Source: Chloroflexota bacterium
GTDB taxonomy: Bacteria; Chloroflexota; Dehalococcoidia; Dehalococcoidales; UBA2162
Direction of reading: 5' to 3'
Length of the DNA: 13,077 nucleotides
Assembly (NCBI GenBank): GCA_016202555.1
Contig: JACQOL010000153.1
Coordinates: forward strand, 1 to 13,077
Shown: positions 1-6,440 of the stretch, piece after piece
Numbering within the stretch: position 1 is the first letter of the stretch
Layout of the letters: each line of letters starts with the position of its first letter
The notes under the pieces: generated by a model
Told to the model about the DNA's origin: nothing
Seen by the model: the letters and a program-made list of their open reading frames with translations, nothing else
Databases searched by the model: none
Made by a program: the position numbers and the translations under genes

Positions 1-634
1 CAGCTTCACCGGCGACTGCCTTAGCCAGCAGCGTCTTGCCTGTACCGGGCGGACCAACTAACAAGACCCCTCTCGGGATACGTGCTCCCAGAATCTGAAA
101 CTTTTCCCGCGACTTAAGAAATTCAACTACCTCAGTAAGCTCCTGCTTAGCTTCGTCAACTCCAGCCACATCAGCAAAAGTAACCGAAGGTTTGTCCGGT
201 GGGGCCAGCCGAGCCTGGCTGCGACCAAAAGTAAGCGCCTGGTTATTCGCTCCACGGGCGCGGAAGAAGATAAAGAAGATTAAGCCACCGAGTAAAATAG
301 CTGGTAAGAAGCTAATTAAAATATTCCCCCAGTTAAAACCAGCGGCTTTAATCTCATATTTTACCTCAGCACTGAGACCAAGTTGCCGTAAGTCGTTATA
401 GTTAAGAGCCCCGATATCGGTCTTCAGTTCCTCACCAGCAATGGTCGTAACCGTTAGCCACTCACCCTCCTCAACGACCTTCTCTATCTTTTTGTTTTGT
501 GACATCGTTATTACTTCACTCAACGGGATTTCCTTCGGCTTTGGAGGCGCCGAAAAGAAAACAGCAACCAGAGCTACCCCGGCAAACAAGATAGCTAAAT
601 ATAGTAAACCGCTACGCTTCCAACCTTGCCCCAT
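1..634 (-). CDS. ftsH: FtsH ATP-dependent zinc metalloprotease, N-terminal part (cut by window edge)
   Basis: Only the first 211 residues lie in the window; the gene continues past base 1. FtsH is a membrane-anchored hexameric AAA+ protease that extracts and degrades misfolded or short-lived membrane and cytosolic proteins. Seen: a hydrophobic segment at about residues 9-27, a polar extracytoplasmic domain at about 30-103, a second hydrophobic segment at about 104-124, then the start of the AAA module with the conserved [16 protein letters not shown] stretch (151-166) and Walker A GPPGTGKT (194-201). The domain order and the distance from N-terminus to Walker A are normal for FtsH. The zinc site (HEXXH) and Walker B are out of view. 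The start is ATG at 634-632 with GAGGTGAG just upstream on the minus strand. It lies 78 nt downstream of the nfo stop on the same strand, so the two may be co-transcribed. Confidence 0.95.
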   Translation of the reverse strand, partial: MGQGWKRSGLLYLAILFAGVALVAVFFSAPPKPKEIPLSEVITMSQNKKIEKVVEEGEWLTVTTIAGEELKTDIGALNYNDLRQLGLSAEVKYEIKAAGFNWGNILISFLPAILLGGLIFFIFFRARGANNQALTFGRSQARLAPPDKPSVTFADVAGVDEAKQELTEVVEFLKSREKFQILGARIPRGVLLVGPPGTGKTLLAKAVAGEA

Positions 635-712
635 CTCTCACCTCATTAGTTTTCGAACTAACCTACAGGTATTATAACAGAAATAACAGCCATAGAAAAG
701 TACCCTAACCTA

Positions 713-1552
713 TTAACTGACCTTCGGCAGAGTGTTATAGGTCTTTTGCAGAAGCAGCGCATCATCTTCCAGATTCGGGCTTTCGCAGATTACCAGACCC
801 TTGACCTCATAATCCCGCAGTGCTTTAAGAAGTTCAACATACTTTAAATCTGACTCTTGCAAGACCAAATGTTTTATTTCTCCCTTGTCTCCATACTTTA
901 TACCGGAGAAGTGAATGTGAATATCATCCAGGGCGGCTTGGCCCAATCGTTCTTTAATCTGTAACAGAACGGAGGCAAACTCCGGGTACGAGTTGCATGC
1001 CCCGGTCCGGGCATGCCAGTGAGCAACATCCAGGCAGGGTGCTAACCCTTCTAATTCGGTGCACAGGTTAAGTATTTCTTCGATTGTACCAAACTGACTG
1101 CCTTTCCCCATAACTTCCGGCCGCAGGCGCACCCGGTTATTTTCCTGGCTAAGCTGGTGTAATACTTCCCCCAGATATTGCTTTATGGTGTTATAGGCTT
1201 TTTCTGGCGGGTCGCCAAGGTAAAAAGCAGTGTGAAAAACCACGCTCCCCGCCCCACACAAAGCAGCAATTCGAGCCGTCTGCAGTAATCTCTGCTGGCT
1301 CGCCCTTATTTTCTCCGCCTCATGAGCGTTAAAGTTCAGGTAGTAAGGAGCGTGAGCCGATAGCTTAATGCCTTCTCTGGTCGCCACCTCAGCAACCTGT
1401 CGGGCACTCGACTCACTCATTCTGACGCCCTGGACAAATTCCAGCTCCATACAGCCCAGTCCCAGTTCAGCAATACGCCTGATACCATCTATGGTAGTCC
1501 GTGTTTTAGTGCTATTTGGTATGCCACCTGTTCCAAAAAGAAGTCCGCCCAT
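713..1552 (-). CDS. nfo: Endonuclease IV-family AP endonuclease (TIM barrel)
   Basis: 279-residue protein of the Nfo/AP endonuclease 2 family. These are trinuclear-zinc enzymes that incise DNA 5' of abasic sites in base excision repair. Seen: likely metal ligands spread along the barrel in the expected order, namely H in SAHAPYYLN (about residue 67), H in VVFHTAFY (about 106), E in LRPEVMGK, D and H in CLDVAHWHA, H in DIHIHFSG and E in VICESP near the C-terminus. The N-terminal GTGGIP replaces the more usual G.H.S. start of bacterial Nfo, and the central ligand motif is PEVMGKGSQ rather than the common EN.AGQG. It therefore resembles the divergent branch common in archaea and anaerobes rather than E. 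coli Nfo. A related sugar-phosphate isomerase of the same fold is less likely because of the ligand pattern. ATG start with GGAGG about 10 nt upstream; it ends 78 nt before ftsH. Confidence 0.82.
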   Translation of the reverse strand: MGGLLFGTGGIPNSTKTRTTIDGIRRIAELGLGCMELEFVQGVRMSESSARQVAEVATREGIKLSAHAPYYLNFNAHEAEKIRASQQRLLQTARIAALCGAGSVVFHTAFYLGDPPEKAYNTIKQYLGEVLHQLSQENNRVRLRPEVMGKGSQFGTIEEILNLCTELEGLAPCLDVAHWHARTGACNSYPEFASVLLQIKERLGQAALDDIHIHFSGIKYGDKGEIKHLVLQESDLKYVELLKALRDYEVKGLVICESPNLEDDALLLQKTYNTLPKVS

Positions 1553-1628
1553 TTATTTCTTCCCTCCGGGTCTGTCAGATAGATATTCGTTCATAATTTT
1601 ACCCCAACTCATTTAACTACCTTAATTA

Positions 1629-1637
1629 TGCTATAAT
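1629..1637 (+). promoter_or_regulatory. Extended -10 promoter for rsfS
   Basis: TGCTATAAT is a perfect TATAAT hexamer (1632-1637) preceded by the TGn extended -10 element. No convincing -35 is present at 16-18 nt, as is usual for extended -10 promoters. Transcription would begin near 1644, giving a leader of about 36 nt that carries the AAGGAGG of rsfS. The identical nine bases occur on the other strand before thiL. Confidence 0.6.
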
Positions 1638-1679
1638 CGTTTTAGTGGAATCAAGCGACTAAGTAAGGAGGTTTCGCCT

Positions 1680-2024
1680 CTGGAAGCATTAGCCGTCGCC
1701 CACAAAGCAATCGAAGCTGCCAGTGAGAAGCAGGCCAGTGATATTGTCCTGCTGGATGCCCGCCAGGTCTGTAGCTTTACCGACTATTTTGTGATATGCA
1801 GCGGTGAGAGCGAGCGTCAAATTAAGACCATCTATGATGAAGTTACTCATGCTTTAAAGAAAGAGGGCATCTCACCGCACCACCGTGAGGGGGCACTGGA
1901 TTCAGGATGGCTGGTGCTTGATTTTAGTGATGTTATCGTACACATCTTTGCCCCTACCGAACGAGCCTACTACCAGCTGGACAAGCTGTGGAGCGAGGCT
2001 ACCACGCTCGTCAGGATTCAATAA
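1680..2024 (+). CDS. rsfS: Ribosomal silencing factor RsfS (YbeB/Iojap family), CTG start
   Basis: RsfS binds ribosomal protein uL14 and blocks joining of the 30S and 50S subunits, lowering translation when nutrients are short. Read from CTG at 1680 the product has 114 residues, normal for the family, and contains the typical order: N-terminal helix, DIVLLDAR, FTDYFVICSGESERQI, PHHREG, GWLVLDFSDVIVHIF and a C-terminal YYQLDKLW. No ATG, GTG or TTG lies in frame between an upstream stop-free stretch and the middle of the domain. The first ATG (1791) would delete the first 37 residues, including the first beta strand. AAGGAGG at 1665-1671 sits 8 nt before the CTG, which decides the start. The gene is monocistronic here, convergent with ndk, and read from the extended -10 promoter at 1629-1637. 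Confidence 0.9.
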   Translation: MEALAVAHKAIEAASEKQASDIVLLDARQVCSFTDYFVICSGESERQIKTIYDEVTHALKKEGISPHHREGALDSGWLVLDFSDVIVHIFAPTERAYYQLDKLWSEATTLVRIQ

Positions 2025-2062
2025 CTTCGTTCACCACCTGAGGCTATCCCGATAGTCTGAAC

Positions 2063-2476
2063 TCAAAAGATTTCATCTTGGGTAAAGAACAATTTGATTT
2101 CCTTCTGGGCACTCTTCACTGAATCAGAACCATGGACAGCATTGTGCTGAATATCCGAGCCAAAATCTTTCCGAATAGTCCCTGGCTCAGCCTTAGCTGG
2201 GTCAGTTGCTCCCATCGCTTTTCTAATCACCTCCACCGCCCCCTCCCCCTCAAAGACAATGGCAATTATCGGTGTGGAAGTAATATATTTTACCAGGTCG
2301 GTAAAGAAAGGTTTGCCGATATGAATATCGTAGTGCCGTGTCGCTAAGGCTTTATCCATGTGAAGCATCTTAATTGCCACAAGCTTCAGCCCCCGCCCTT
2401 CCAGACGGCTAATAATAGCCCCGGCTGACCTCTTTTCCATCGCATCCGGCTTGATAAGAACTAAAGACCTTTCCAT
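2063..2476 (-). CDS. ndk: Nucleoside diphosphate kinase
   Basis: Ndk moves the gamma-phosphate from ATP to NDPs through a phosphohistidine, balancing NTP and dNTP pools in the cytosol. Seen: ERSLVLIKPDA at the N-terminus, the RHYDIH region, and NAVHGSDS holding the catalytic histidine near the C-terminus, followed by a short EIKLFF tail. From ATG at 2476 the protein has 137 residues, a normal bacterial length. A GTG two codons upstream (2482) is also open, but the AAGGAG there sits 1-2 nt from the GTG and about 7 nt from the ATG, which favours the ATG. It is the last gene of the likely thiL-tsaE-tsaB-small ORF-ndk run on the minus strand and converges with rsfS, leaving 38 nt between the stop codons. 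Confidence 0.95.
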   Translation of the reverse strand: MERSLVLIKPDAMEKRSAGAIISRLEGRGLKLVAIKMLHMDKALATRHYDIHIGKPFFTDLVKYITSTPIIAIVFEGEGAVEVIRKAMGATDPAKAEPGTIRKDFGSDIQHNAVHGSDSVKSAQKEIKLFFTQDEIF

Positions 2477-2544
2477 ATTCACACTCCTTTTTCAAACTGG
2501 CAAACTTATCTATCTAAGTCCATCCATTTTGTCAAAGTTACCCG

Positions 2545-2682
2545 TTACTTACCGATAGGTTTGCAAGCCCAGTAGCACAGCTTGCTTCCGGTACGGACAC
2601 AAATCAGACGACACCACCAGGGTAACCATCTAGCTACCCTAAGTTCCTGACACTTTAGTGGAATCTGTGGTCGGGTTGTCAT
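2545..2682 (-). CDS. Small Cys/Trp-rich ORF, 45 residues, function unknown
   Basis: An unrecognised small ORF in the tsaB-ndk gap. Supporting evidence is a strong GGAGGAT at 2692-2686, five bases before its ATG, and its position 42 nt after the tsaB stop in the same direction. The 45 residues include five cysteines (11, 24, 28, 36, 40), four of them as two CX3C pairs, four tryptophans (19, 22, 23, 38), and about nine Lys/Arg. The net charge is strongly positive. The pairs could bind metal or form disulfides, and the Trp-rich centre could sit at a membrane surface; both are guesses. There is no clear signal peptide or long hydrophobic segment. It could be a chance ORF, but the placement and ribosome binding site make translation likely. 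About 68 nt separate it from ndk. Confidence 0.5.
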   Translation of the reverse strand: MTTRPQIPLKCQELRVARWLPWWCRLICVRTGSKLCYWACKPIGK

Positions 2683-2724
2683 TTTATCCTCCACTCTAAA
2701 CTACTTTTTCCAACGGTTTATTTA

Positions 2725-3408
2725 TCAGCGGCGTTTAGCTTGTGTAATTGCCGGTCCTCGCAGGTAAAGTGGCTGTAAGATAGCCGGGTCATCATAATCG
2801 CCCGCCTGAAATCGGTTAAGTCCTAATTCAGCCAGAAAGCCGGCTCGCCGTAACCCGGCGGCAGGAGATGGTATTACCGCTTTCTGCTTGAGCTGCTTTT
2901 TTAGTTGAGGAGCAATAAACGATACGAATTCACCACAGAATATGGTTTTACTGGCTATCTGAGAGCACAAAGCGTCAACCGTAGTCAGGTGCTCGGCAGC
3001 TAGCTGACACCATTTACTACCTTTCCTCTGGTAAGTAGCCGTAGCAATCTCTCCTCTGCCGGCATTAAATACCGGGCAGACCGGCAAACCCCTCTCGGCA
3101 TGCTGATAGGCTTCTGCTTCCAGAGTGCCGACCCCAATCAAGGGAACACCCAGGCTGAAGGCTAGCCCCTTAGCAGTGCTAATACCCACCCGCAAGCCAT
3201 TATAGCTTCCCGGTCCCTTAGCGACAATAATGCAACTGGCAGACTGCAGACTTAACTTCGTCTGATTCAGCAAATGAGAAAGGTTTGGTAATAGCTGGGT
3301 AGAATGGTTTTGCCCACAGCGCCAAGTCAGTTCAGCCAGAACTTCTCCATCCTGAAGCAAAGCCAGTCCAGCCGTATCGGTTGAGGTATCTATCGTTATT
3401 TGAATCAT
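2725..3408 (-). CDS. tsaB: tRNA threonylcarbamoyladenosine (t6A) biosynthesis protein TsaB
   Basis: TsaB is the inactive ASKHA-fold paralogue that bridges TsaD and TsaE in the bacterial complex making t6A at position 37 of ANN-decoding tRNAs. Seen: the N-terminal ITIDTSTDTAGLALL, a Q-N-H-S stretch around residues 34-38 (counting from ATG), and the hallmark VAKGPGSYNGLRVGISTAKGLAF, then a GVGTLEAEA region and a variable C-terminal half. The length from the ATG at 3408 is 227 residues, typical for the family. A TTG three codons upstream (3417) is in frame; neither start has a good Shine-Dalgarno, and the ATG fits the usual start of the family. The tsaE stop is 31 nt upstream. The two partners thus sit side by side; tsaD is not in the window. 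Confidence 0.92.
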   Translation of the reverse strand: MIQITIDTSTDTAGLALLQDGEVLAELTWRCGQNHSTQLLPNLSHLLNQTKLSLQSASCIIVAKGPGSYNGLRVGISTAKGLAFSLGVPLIGVGTLEAEAYQHAERGLPVCPVFNAGRGEIATATYQRKGSKWCQLAAEHLTTVDALCSQIASKTIFCGEFVSFIAPQLKKQLKQKAVIPSPAAGLRRAGFLAELGLNRFQAGDYDDPAILQPLYLRGPAITQAKRR

Positions 3409-3439
3409 ATTAACCAACTGTTTTGTGCTTAAACACGGG

Positions 3440-3913
3440 CTAGGTCAGGGAAAACTGTTTCAGTTCTGCGACTATCTCACGATAGCGCTGGCCGCTGGGT
3501 TTTATCTGAAAGCGGCGTTCGGTATCAGAAAGATAGCTAATTTCAATCAGCAGATGCTCTATGGGCAGTATGCTTAACGCCTTTTCGGCCCATTCTACAA
3601 CAGAAACACCCCGACCGTAGAAATAGTCATCCAAACCCAAATCCATAGTTTCTTCAATACGATCAAGCCGATACAGGTCGATATGATAGAGAGGCAACCG
3701 GCCATAAAGCTCCCTCATTAGAACAAAGGAAGGGCTCAGGGCATACTCGTTGATGTCTAACCCCCAGGCAATACCCTGGGTAAGGCAGGTCTTACCCACC
3801 CCAAGGTCGCCAACGAGCAGAAAAACATCACCGGGTAGTGCCAACTGACCGAGACGCCTGCCCAGTTTTTGCGTCTCTTCCGGGCTCCGACTGATTAGCT
3901 CAATATGACTCAT
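3440..3913 (-). CDS. tsaE: t6A biosynthesis ATPase TsaE
   Basis: TsaE is the small P-loop ATPase that resets the TsaBD complex during t6A formation on tRNA. Seen: Walker A GDLGVGKT (about residues 34-41), the SPSF segment and the LYHIDLYRLDRIEE stretch typical of the family, and VVEWAEKA before the C-terminal strand region. From ATG at 3913 the product has 157 residues, normal for TsaE. An open frame extends upstream to 4003 but would overlap the 3' end of thiL and adds no conserved sequence, so the internal ATG is preferred. Only a GAGG about 21 nt upstream, overlapping the thiL stop, resembles a ribosome binding site, so translation may depend on coupling to thiL, whose stop is 25 nt away. 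Confidence 0.93.
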   Translation of the reverse strand: MSHIELISRSPEETQKLGRRLGQLALPGDVFLLVGDLGVGKTCLTQGIAWGLDINEYALSPSFVLMRELYGRLPLYHIDLYRLDRIEETMDLGLDDYFYGRGVSVVEWAEKALSILPIEHLLIEISYLSDTERRFQIKPSGQRYREIVAELKQFSLT

Positions 3914-3938
3914 AGTGAATCCAGTAGCTTGCTTATCC

Positions 3939-4952
3939 TCAAGTCGTCCTAAAATGCTCCCACCCCGCCTTAGCCAGGTTAACCGGATTTCCCTTGCCGT
4001 CAAGCAGAGTTACCTCGCCCGCTTTCCCCGCCGTAATTTCACCGATTATTGTTATTGGGCAAGGTGCAGCAGCGATTACCTTATCAATAATATTAGCGCT
4101 AGCCGTGAACAAAAGTTCGTAGTCCTCTCCTCCAGCCAGTGCCAGCCCCAGAGCTTTATCATCAAAGTTAGCCCTGACTGCCGGCAGAACCGGCAAGCGG
4201 TCGATTTCTATCCGGGCACTAACCCGGCTTGCCTGACAGATGTGCCTCAAGTCTGAAATTAAGCCATCGCTAATATCGATGGTTGCCCTCACTCCGTGTC
4301 CTACCAGTATTTGCCCCTCAGCTACTCGTGGATAGGGACGGGAAAAAGCCTTTTTCAAACTGGCCATAGCTTCAGCGTCAAATGAAAGGTGTTTCGTCAG
4401 CATCTCCAGCCCGGCGGCGGCTGTCCCCAAATAGCCGGTAACCGCCACTTTCTCCCCGGGCTGAGCGGCAGAGCGAGTGAGCAGATGTGCCTCCCGACTT
4501 CCGGTGCTACCAATAATAGTAGTAGTAATATCTACCAGCGGGGCATCATCGGTATCGCCACCAACAATGGCTACCCCAAACTCCTTGGCCAATTCAAGCA
4601 TTCCCGCATAGAGAGCAGTAACATCCTCTACCTCAGTACTGCCAGGTAAAGCTAATGCCACCAGGGCATATCGGGGTAAGCCACCCATCGCCGCAATGTC
4701 ACTCAGATTAACTGCCAGCGCTTTCCAGCCCAGGTCTACCCAGGAAGTTGTCTCCAGAATAAAGTGAACGCCCTGTCTCAGGGAATCAACGGTCGCCAGT
4801 TGCACCGAAGCATCACCGTACCAGGCAGCGGCATCGTCACCAATGCCGAGTATAAGCTGTTGCCCGGCTCGGCTTTGTTTGTCCAGGGCTCGGGAAACCA
4901 TTTTAGAAAGAAGGTCAATCAGCCCGAGCTCCCCTAGCTCAGAAACTTTCAT
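3939..4952 (-). CDS. thiL: Thiamine-monophosphate kinase
   Basis: ThiL phosphorylates thiamine monophosphate with ATP to give thiamine diphosphate, the active cofactor. Seen: GIGDDAA (about residues 36-42), VDSLRQGVHF, the hallmark NLSDIAAMGG (82-91), GGDTDDA (131-137, where many homologues have GGDTT or GGDTS), VAVTGYLG, DISDGLISDL and GGEDYELLF. The 337-residue length is normal. It is the first gene of a minus-strand group with tsaE, tsaB, a small ORF and ndk; thiL-tsaE adjacency is common in bacteria. No Shine-Dalgarno precedes the ATG. Instead a perfect TATAAT ends only 8 nt before it, implying a leaderless or nearly leaderless transcript. Confidence 0.95.
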   Translation of the reverse strand: MKVSELGELGLIDLLSKMVSRALDKQSRAGQQLILGIGDDAAAWYGDASVQLATVDSLRQGVHFILETTSWVDLGWKALAVNLSDIAAMGGLPRYALVALALPGSTEVEDVTALYAGMLELAKEFGVAIVGGDTDDAPLVDITTTIIGSTGSREAHLLTRSAAQPGEKVAVTGYLGTAAAGLEMLTKHLSFDAEAMASLKKAFSRPYPRVAEGQILVGHGVRATIDISDGLISDLRHICQASRVSARIEIDRLPVLPAVRANFDDKALGLALAGGEDYELLFTASANIIDKVIAAAPCPITIIGEITAGKAGEVTLLDGKGNPVNLAKAGWEHFRTT

Positions 4953-4960
4953 ATCGCCAA

Positions 4961-4969
4961 ATTATAGCA
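4961..4969 (-). promoter_or_regulatory. Extended -10 promoter of the thiL operon (leaderless geometry)
   Basis: Read on the minus strand this is TGCTATAAT, the same nine bases as before rsfS, with no clear -35. The TATAAT ends at 4961 and the thiL ATG begins at 4952. A transcript starting the usual 6-8 nt after the -10 would begin at or within a base or two of the start codon. Confidence 0.6.
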
Positions 4970-5007
4970 CGATTTAAAAAGAGGGGTCTAAAGATAAGCC
5001 ACCAATC

Positions 5008-5037
5008 TTGACTTATCCGCCGTCAGTAAGATATATT
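5008..5037 (+). promoter_or_regulatory. Sigma-70-type promoter for the lipoprotein-TiaS-like-transporter-moa run
   Basis: TTGACT (5008-5013, 5 of 6 to consensus) and TATATT (5032-5037, 5 of 6) are separated by 18 nt. The start would be near 5044, leaving an untranslated leader of about 140 nt before the first gene at 5184. It is the only good promoter seen upstream of this plus-strand gene run. Confidence 0.6.
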
Positions 5038-5092
5038 TAAGATACCTTTACGGTGTTGAATAAGATTTACTAAGCCAAAGATTAACCTCCAA

Positions 5093-5170
5093 ATTGCTCT
5101 CCCTAATGGCTTTTGCCGATGGGAAGCAATCGATAAGGTGTGAAAGGAAACGCTCACGCCCCCCGTGTTT
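5093..5170 (+). ncRNA. Candidate structured 5' leader (two hairpins)
   Basis: The leader can form ATTGCT-c-TCCC (5093-5103) paired with GGGA-AGCAAT (5121-5130), enclosing a small GGC-TTTT-GCC hairpin (5108-5117). A second stem, CACG-ccccc-CGTG with flanking AAAC/TTT pairing, falls at about 5150-5170, directly before the GGAAAGGAGG of the first gene. The second stem is close enough to affect ribosome access. No known riboswitch was recognised with confidence. A molybdenum- or tungsten-cofactor sensor would fit the downstream genes but is only a hypothesis. Confidence 0.3.
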
Positions 5171-5183
5171 GGAAAGGAGGGAA

Positions 5184-5696
5184 ATGAATATAAGGTCGGG
5201 CCTTGCCCGTTTATCCCCTCGTCCCTTGTTGGTTTGTAGTTTTATTCTGCTGGTAATTGGGCTTGTCTCTGCCCCCAGCTGTTCGCCAGGAAGCTCAAGC
5301 ACACGGACGCCCTCTACCCCTTCCAATGTCAGTGCTACAACAACTTCGGCGCCATATGCCATAGCGGTGCTACAAAATGATAAGCAAATAGCCTCTCTTA
5401 CTATCAGTGATTTATCAAAACTAACTCAGGTAAAGGCCAATGTTGCTGGGACGGACGAGCAGGGACCAGCCCTTCTTTCCGTACTGAGTTTAGCAGGCAT
5501 AACAGATTTCGGAGAGGTAACTGTTTATGGATTTAGCAAAGGCCGGGTTACCTCTGCCGAACTGACACTGAAAAAAGCAGAAATAACTGATAACGTAATA
5601 CTAGCATTAGTGACTCGGGGCACGGCAAAGCTAACCGGCACAGACATCGGAGCTCAAAAGATGATAATAGACGTTAGTAAGCTGGTGGTTAGATGA
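5184..5696 (+). CDS. Secreted lipoprotein-like protein with a molybdopterin-oxidoreductase-like domain
   Basis: 170 residues from ATG at 5184, which has AAAGGAGG at 5173-5180. The frame is open back to 5094, but the chosen start gives a clean signal sequence: Arg-rich N-region, hydrophobic core at about 15-30, and APSC with Cys33 as a possible lipidation site. Pro and Ser at -2 and -1 make the lipobox imperfect. A Ser/Thr/Pro-rich linker (34-57) follows, then a compact domain (58-170) with TISDLSKL, a GPALLSVLSLAG segment, VTVYGFSKG and a terminal MIIDVSKLVV. This order resembles shortened sulfite-oxidase-type molybdopterin-binding domains, but without an identifiable cofactor-ligating Cys, so cofactor binding is unproven. 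Its TGA overlaps the ATG of the next gene (ATGA), so it heads a coupled operon with transport and Moco genes. A role in extracytoplasmic capture is inferred from context. Confidence 0.7.
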   Translation: MNIRSGLARLSPRPLLVCSFILLVIGLVSAPSCSPGSSSTRTPSTPSNVSATTTSAPYAIAVLQNDKQIASLTISDLSKLTQVKANVAGTDEQGPALLSVLSLAGITDFGEVTVYGFSKGRVTSAELTLKKAEITDNVILALVTRGTAKLTGTDIGAQKMIIDVSKLVVR

Positions 5697-6439
5697 GTTA
5701 CATCTTATATATCGGCGTGGATGACACTGATATTATTGGCAGCGCCGGCACTGGTAAGGTGGCCCGGGGACTGGCGAACCACCTCGTTAAGTTGGGTCTG
5801 GGCGAATCTCTGGGCGTCAGCCGTCACCAATTACTGGTCGACGGGCGGATAAGATACACTTCTCATAACAGCGCCAAGGGCATTGCACTGACAACCGAGA
5901 GAAAGGTCACCGAGTTCTACCAACCTTCCACCGACTATATTAAAGAATGTTTCCAGCCTGGCTCTGACCCCGGACTCTGTATTTGTAGTGAAGAGATGAT
6001 TGATGAAGAAATCATACAGTTTGGCAAGCGGGCAGTATCAGAAGTGCTCCTGATACGGGATGCCATTGACCTGGCAGCCCGGCACAAACTCTTTCTGAAA
6101 GGATTAGAGGGTAATGGTGAGGGGATAATCGGTGCCTTGGCGGCGGTTGGTCTGCGGGCCTGGGGCAACGAGAGTCGGTTAGTCGACCTGCCGGGTATTC
6201 GTGAGATTAAGGGACTAATTACGGTAGCTGAGATACTGAAGAGCACCCCCATCTGTTCGGTGCAGGATACCGATGGTAAGCTTCTGGATCAGAATGAGGT
6301 AATTGATAGCCTCGATTGGATAAGGCCATCACTTATCGGGGGACAGCCGGTACTTAGGGTCAAGCCGACTACAAATAGTGCCGGCAAGAGAATTTGGCTA
6401 TCCATTGAGAAAAGAGCTAAATCTGGAGGGGATGACTAA
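5693..6439 (+). CDS. TiaS-like two-domain protein (tRNA-Ile2 agmatinylcytidine synthetase family, truncated form)
   Basis: 248 residues. The N-terminal IGVDDTD (7-13) matches the start of the archaeal TiaS kinase-like domain, and GLEGNGEGIIGALAAVGL (137-154) matches its ferredoxin-like domain. Archaeal TiaS continues with OB-fold and zinc-ribbon domains that bind the tRNA; both are absent here. Bacteria normally modify the same C34 with TilS (lysidine), so agmatinylcytidine synthesis is unlikely. The retained part is the ATP-using half, and the protein may act on another substrate. Cys96 and Cys98 in GLCICS are an extra close pair. The start overlaps the upstream lipoprotein stop by 4 nt and the stop is 1 nt before the next gene, so all three are probably coupled. 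The link to molybdenum or tungsten metabolism comes from context only. Confidence 0.75.
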   Translation: MSYILYIGVDDTDIIGSAGTGKVARGLANHLVKLGLGESLGVSRHQLLVDGRIRYTSHNSAKGIALTTERKVTEFYQPSTDYIKECFQPGSDPGLCICSEEMIDEEIIQFGKRAVSEVLLIRDAIDLAARHKLFLKGLEGNGEGIIGALAAVGLRAWGNESRLVDLPGIREIKGLITVAEILKSTPICSVQDTDGKLLDQNEVIDSLDWIRPSLIGGQPVLRVKPTTNSAGKRIWLSIEKRAKSGGDD

Positions 6440-6440
6440 A

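Noticed and set aside
2042..2057. GGCTATC-CC-GATAGTC inverted repeat between the convergent rsfS and ndk genes.
   Set aside because: It has a short stem with a wobble pair and no U-run on either side, too weak to call a terminator.
3914..4003. N-terminal extension of tsaE overlapping the end of thiL.
   Set aside because: The added residues are unlike any TsaE N-terminus and the family start fits ATG at 3913.
5094..5183. Upstream extension of the lipoprotein frame to ATG at 5094.
   Set aside because: The internal ATG at 5184 has AAAGGAGG and begins a signal sequence; the extension lacks a ribosome binding site and overlaps the foldable leader.
5048..5362. Open frame on the minus strand opposite the lipoprotein gene.
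   Set aside because: It has no recognisable domain or ribosome binding site and lies opposite a better supported gene and its promoter leader.
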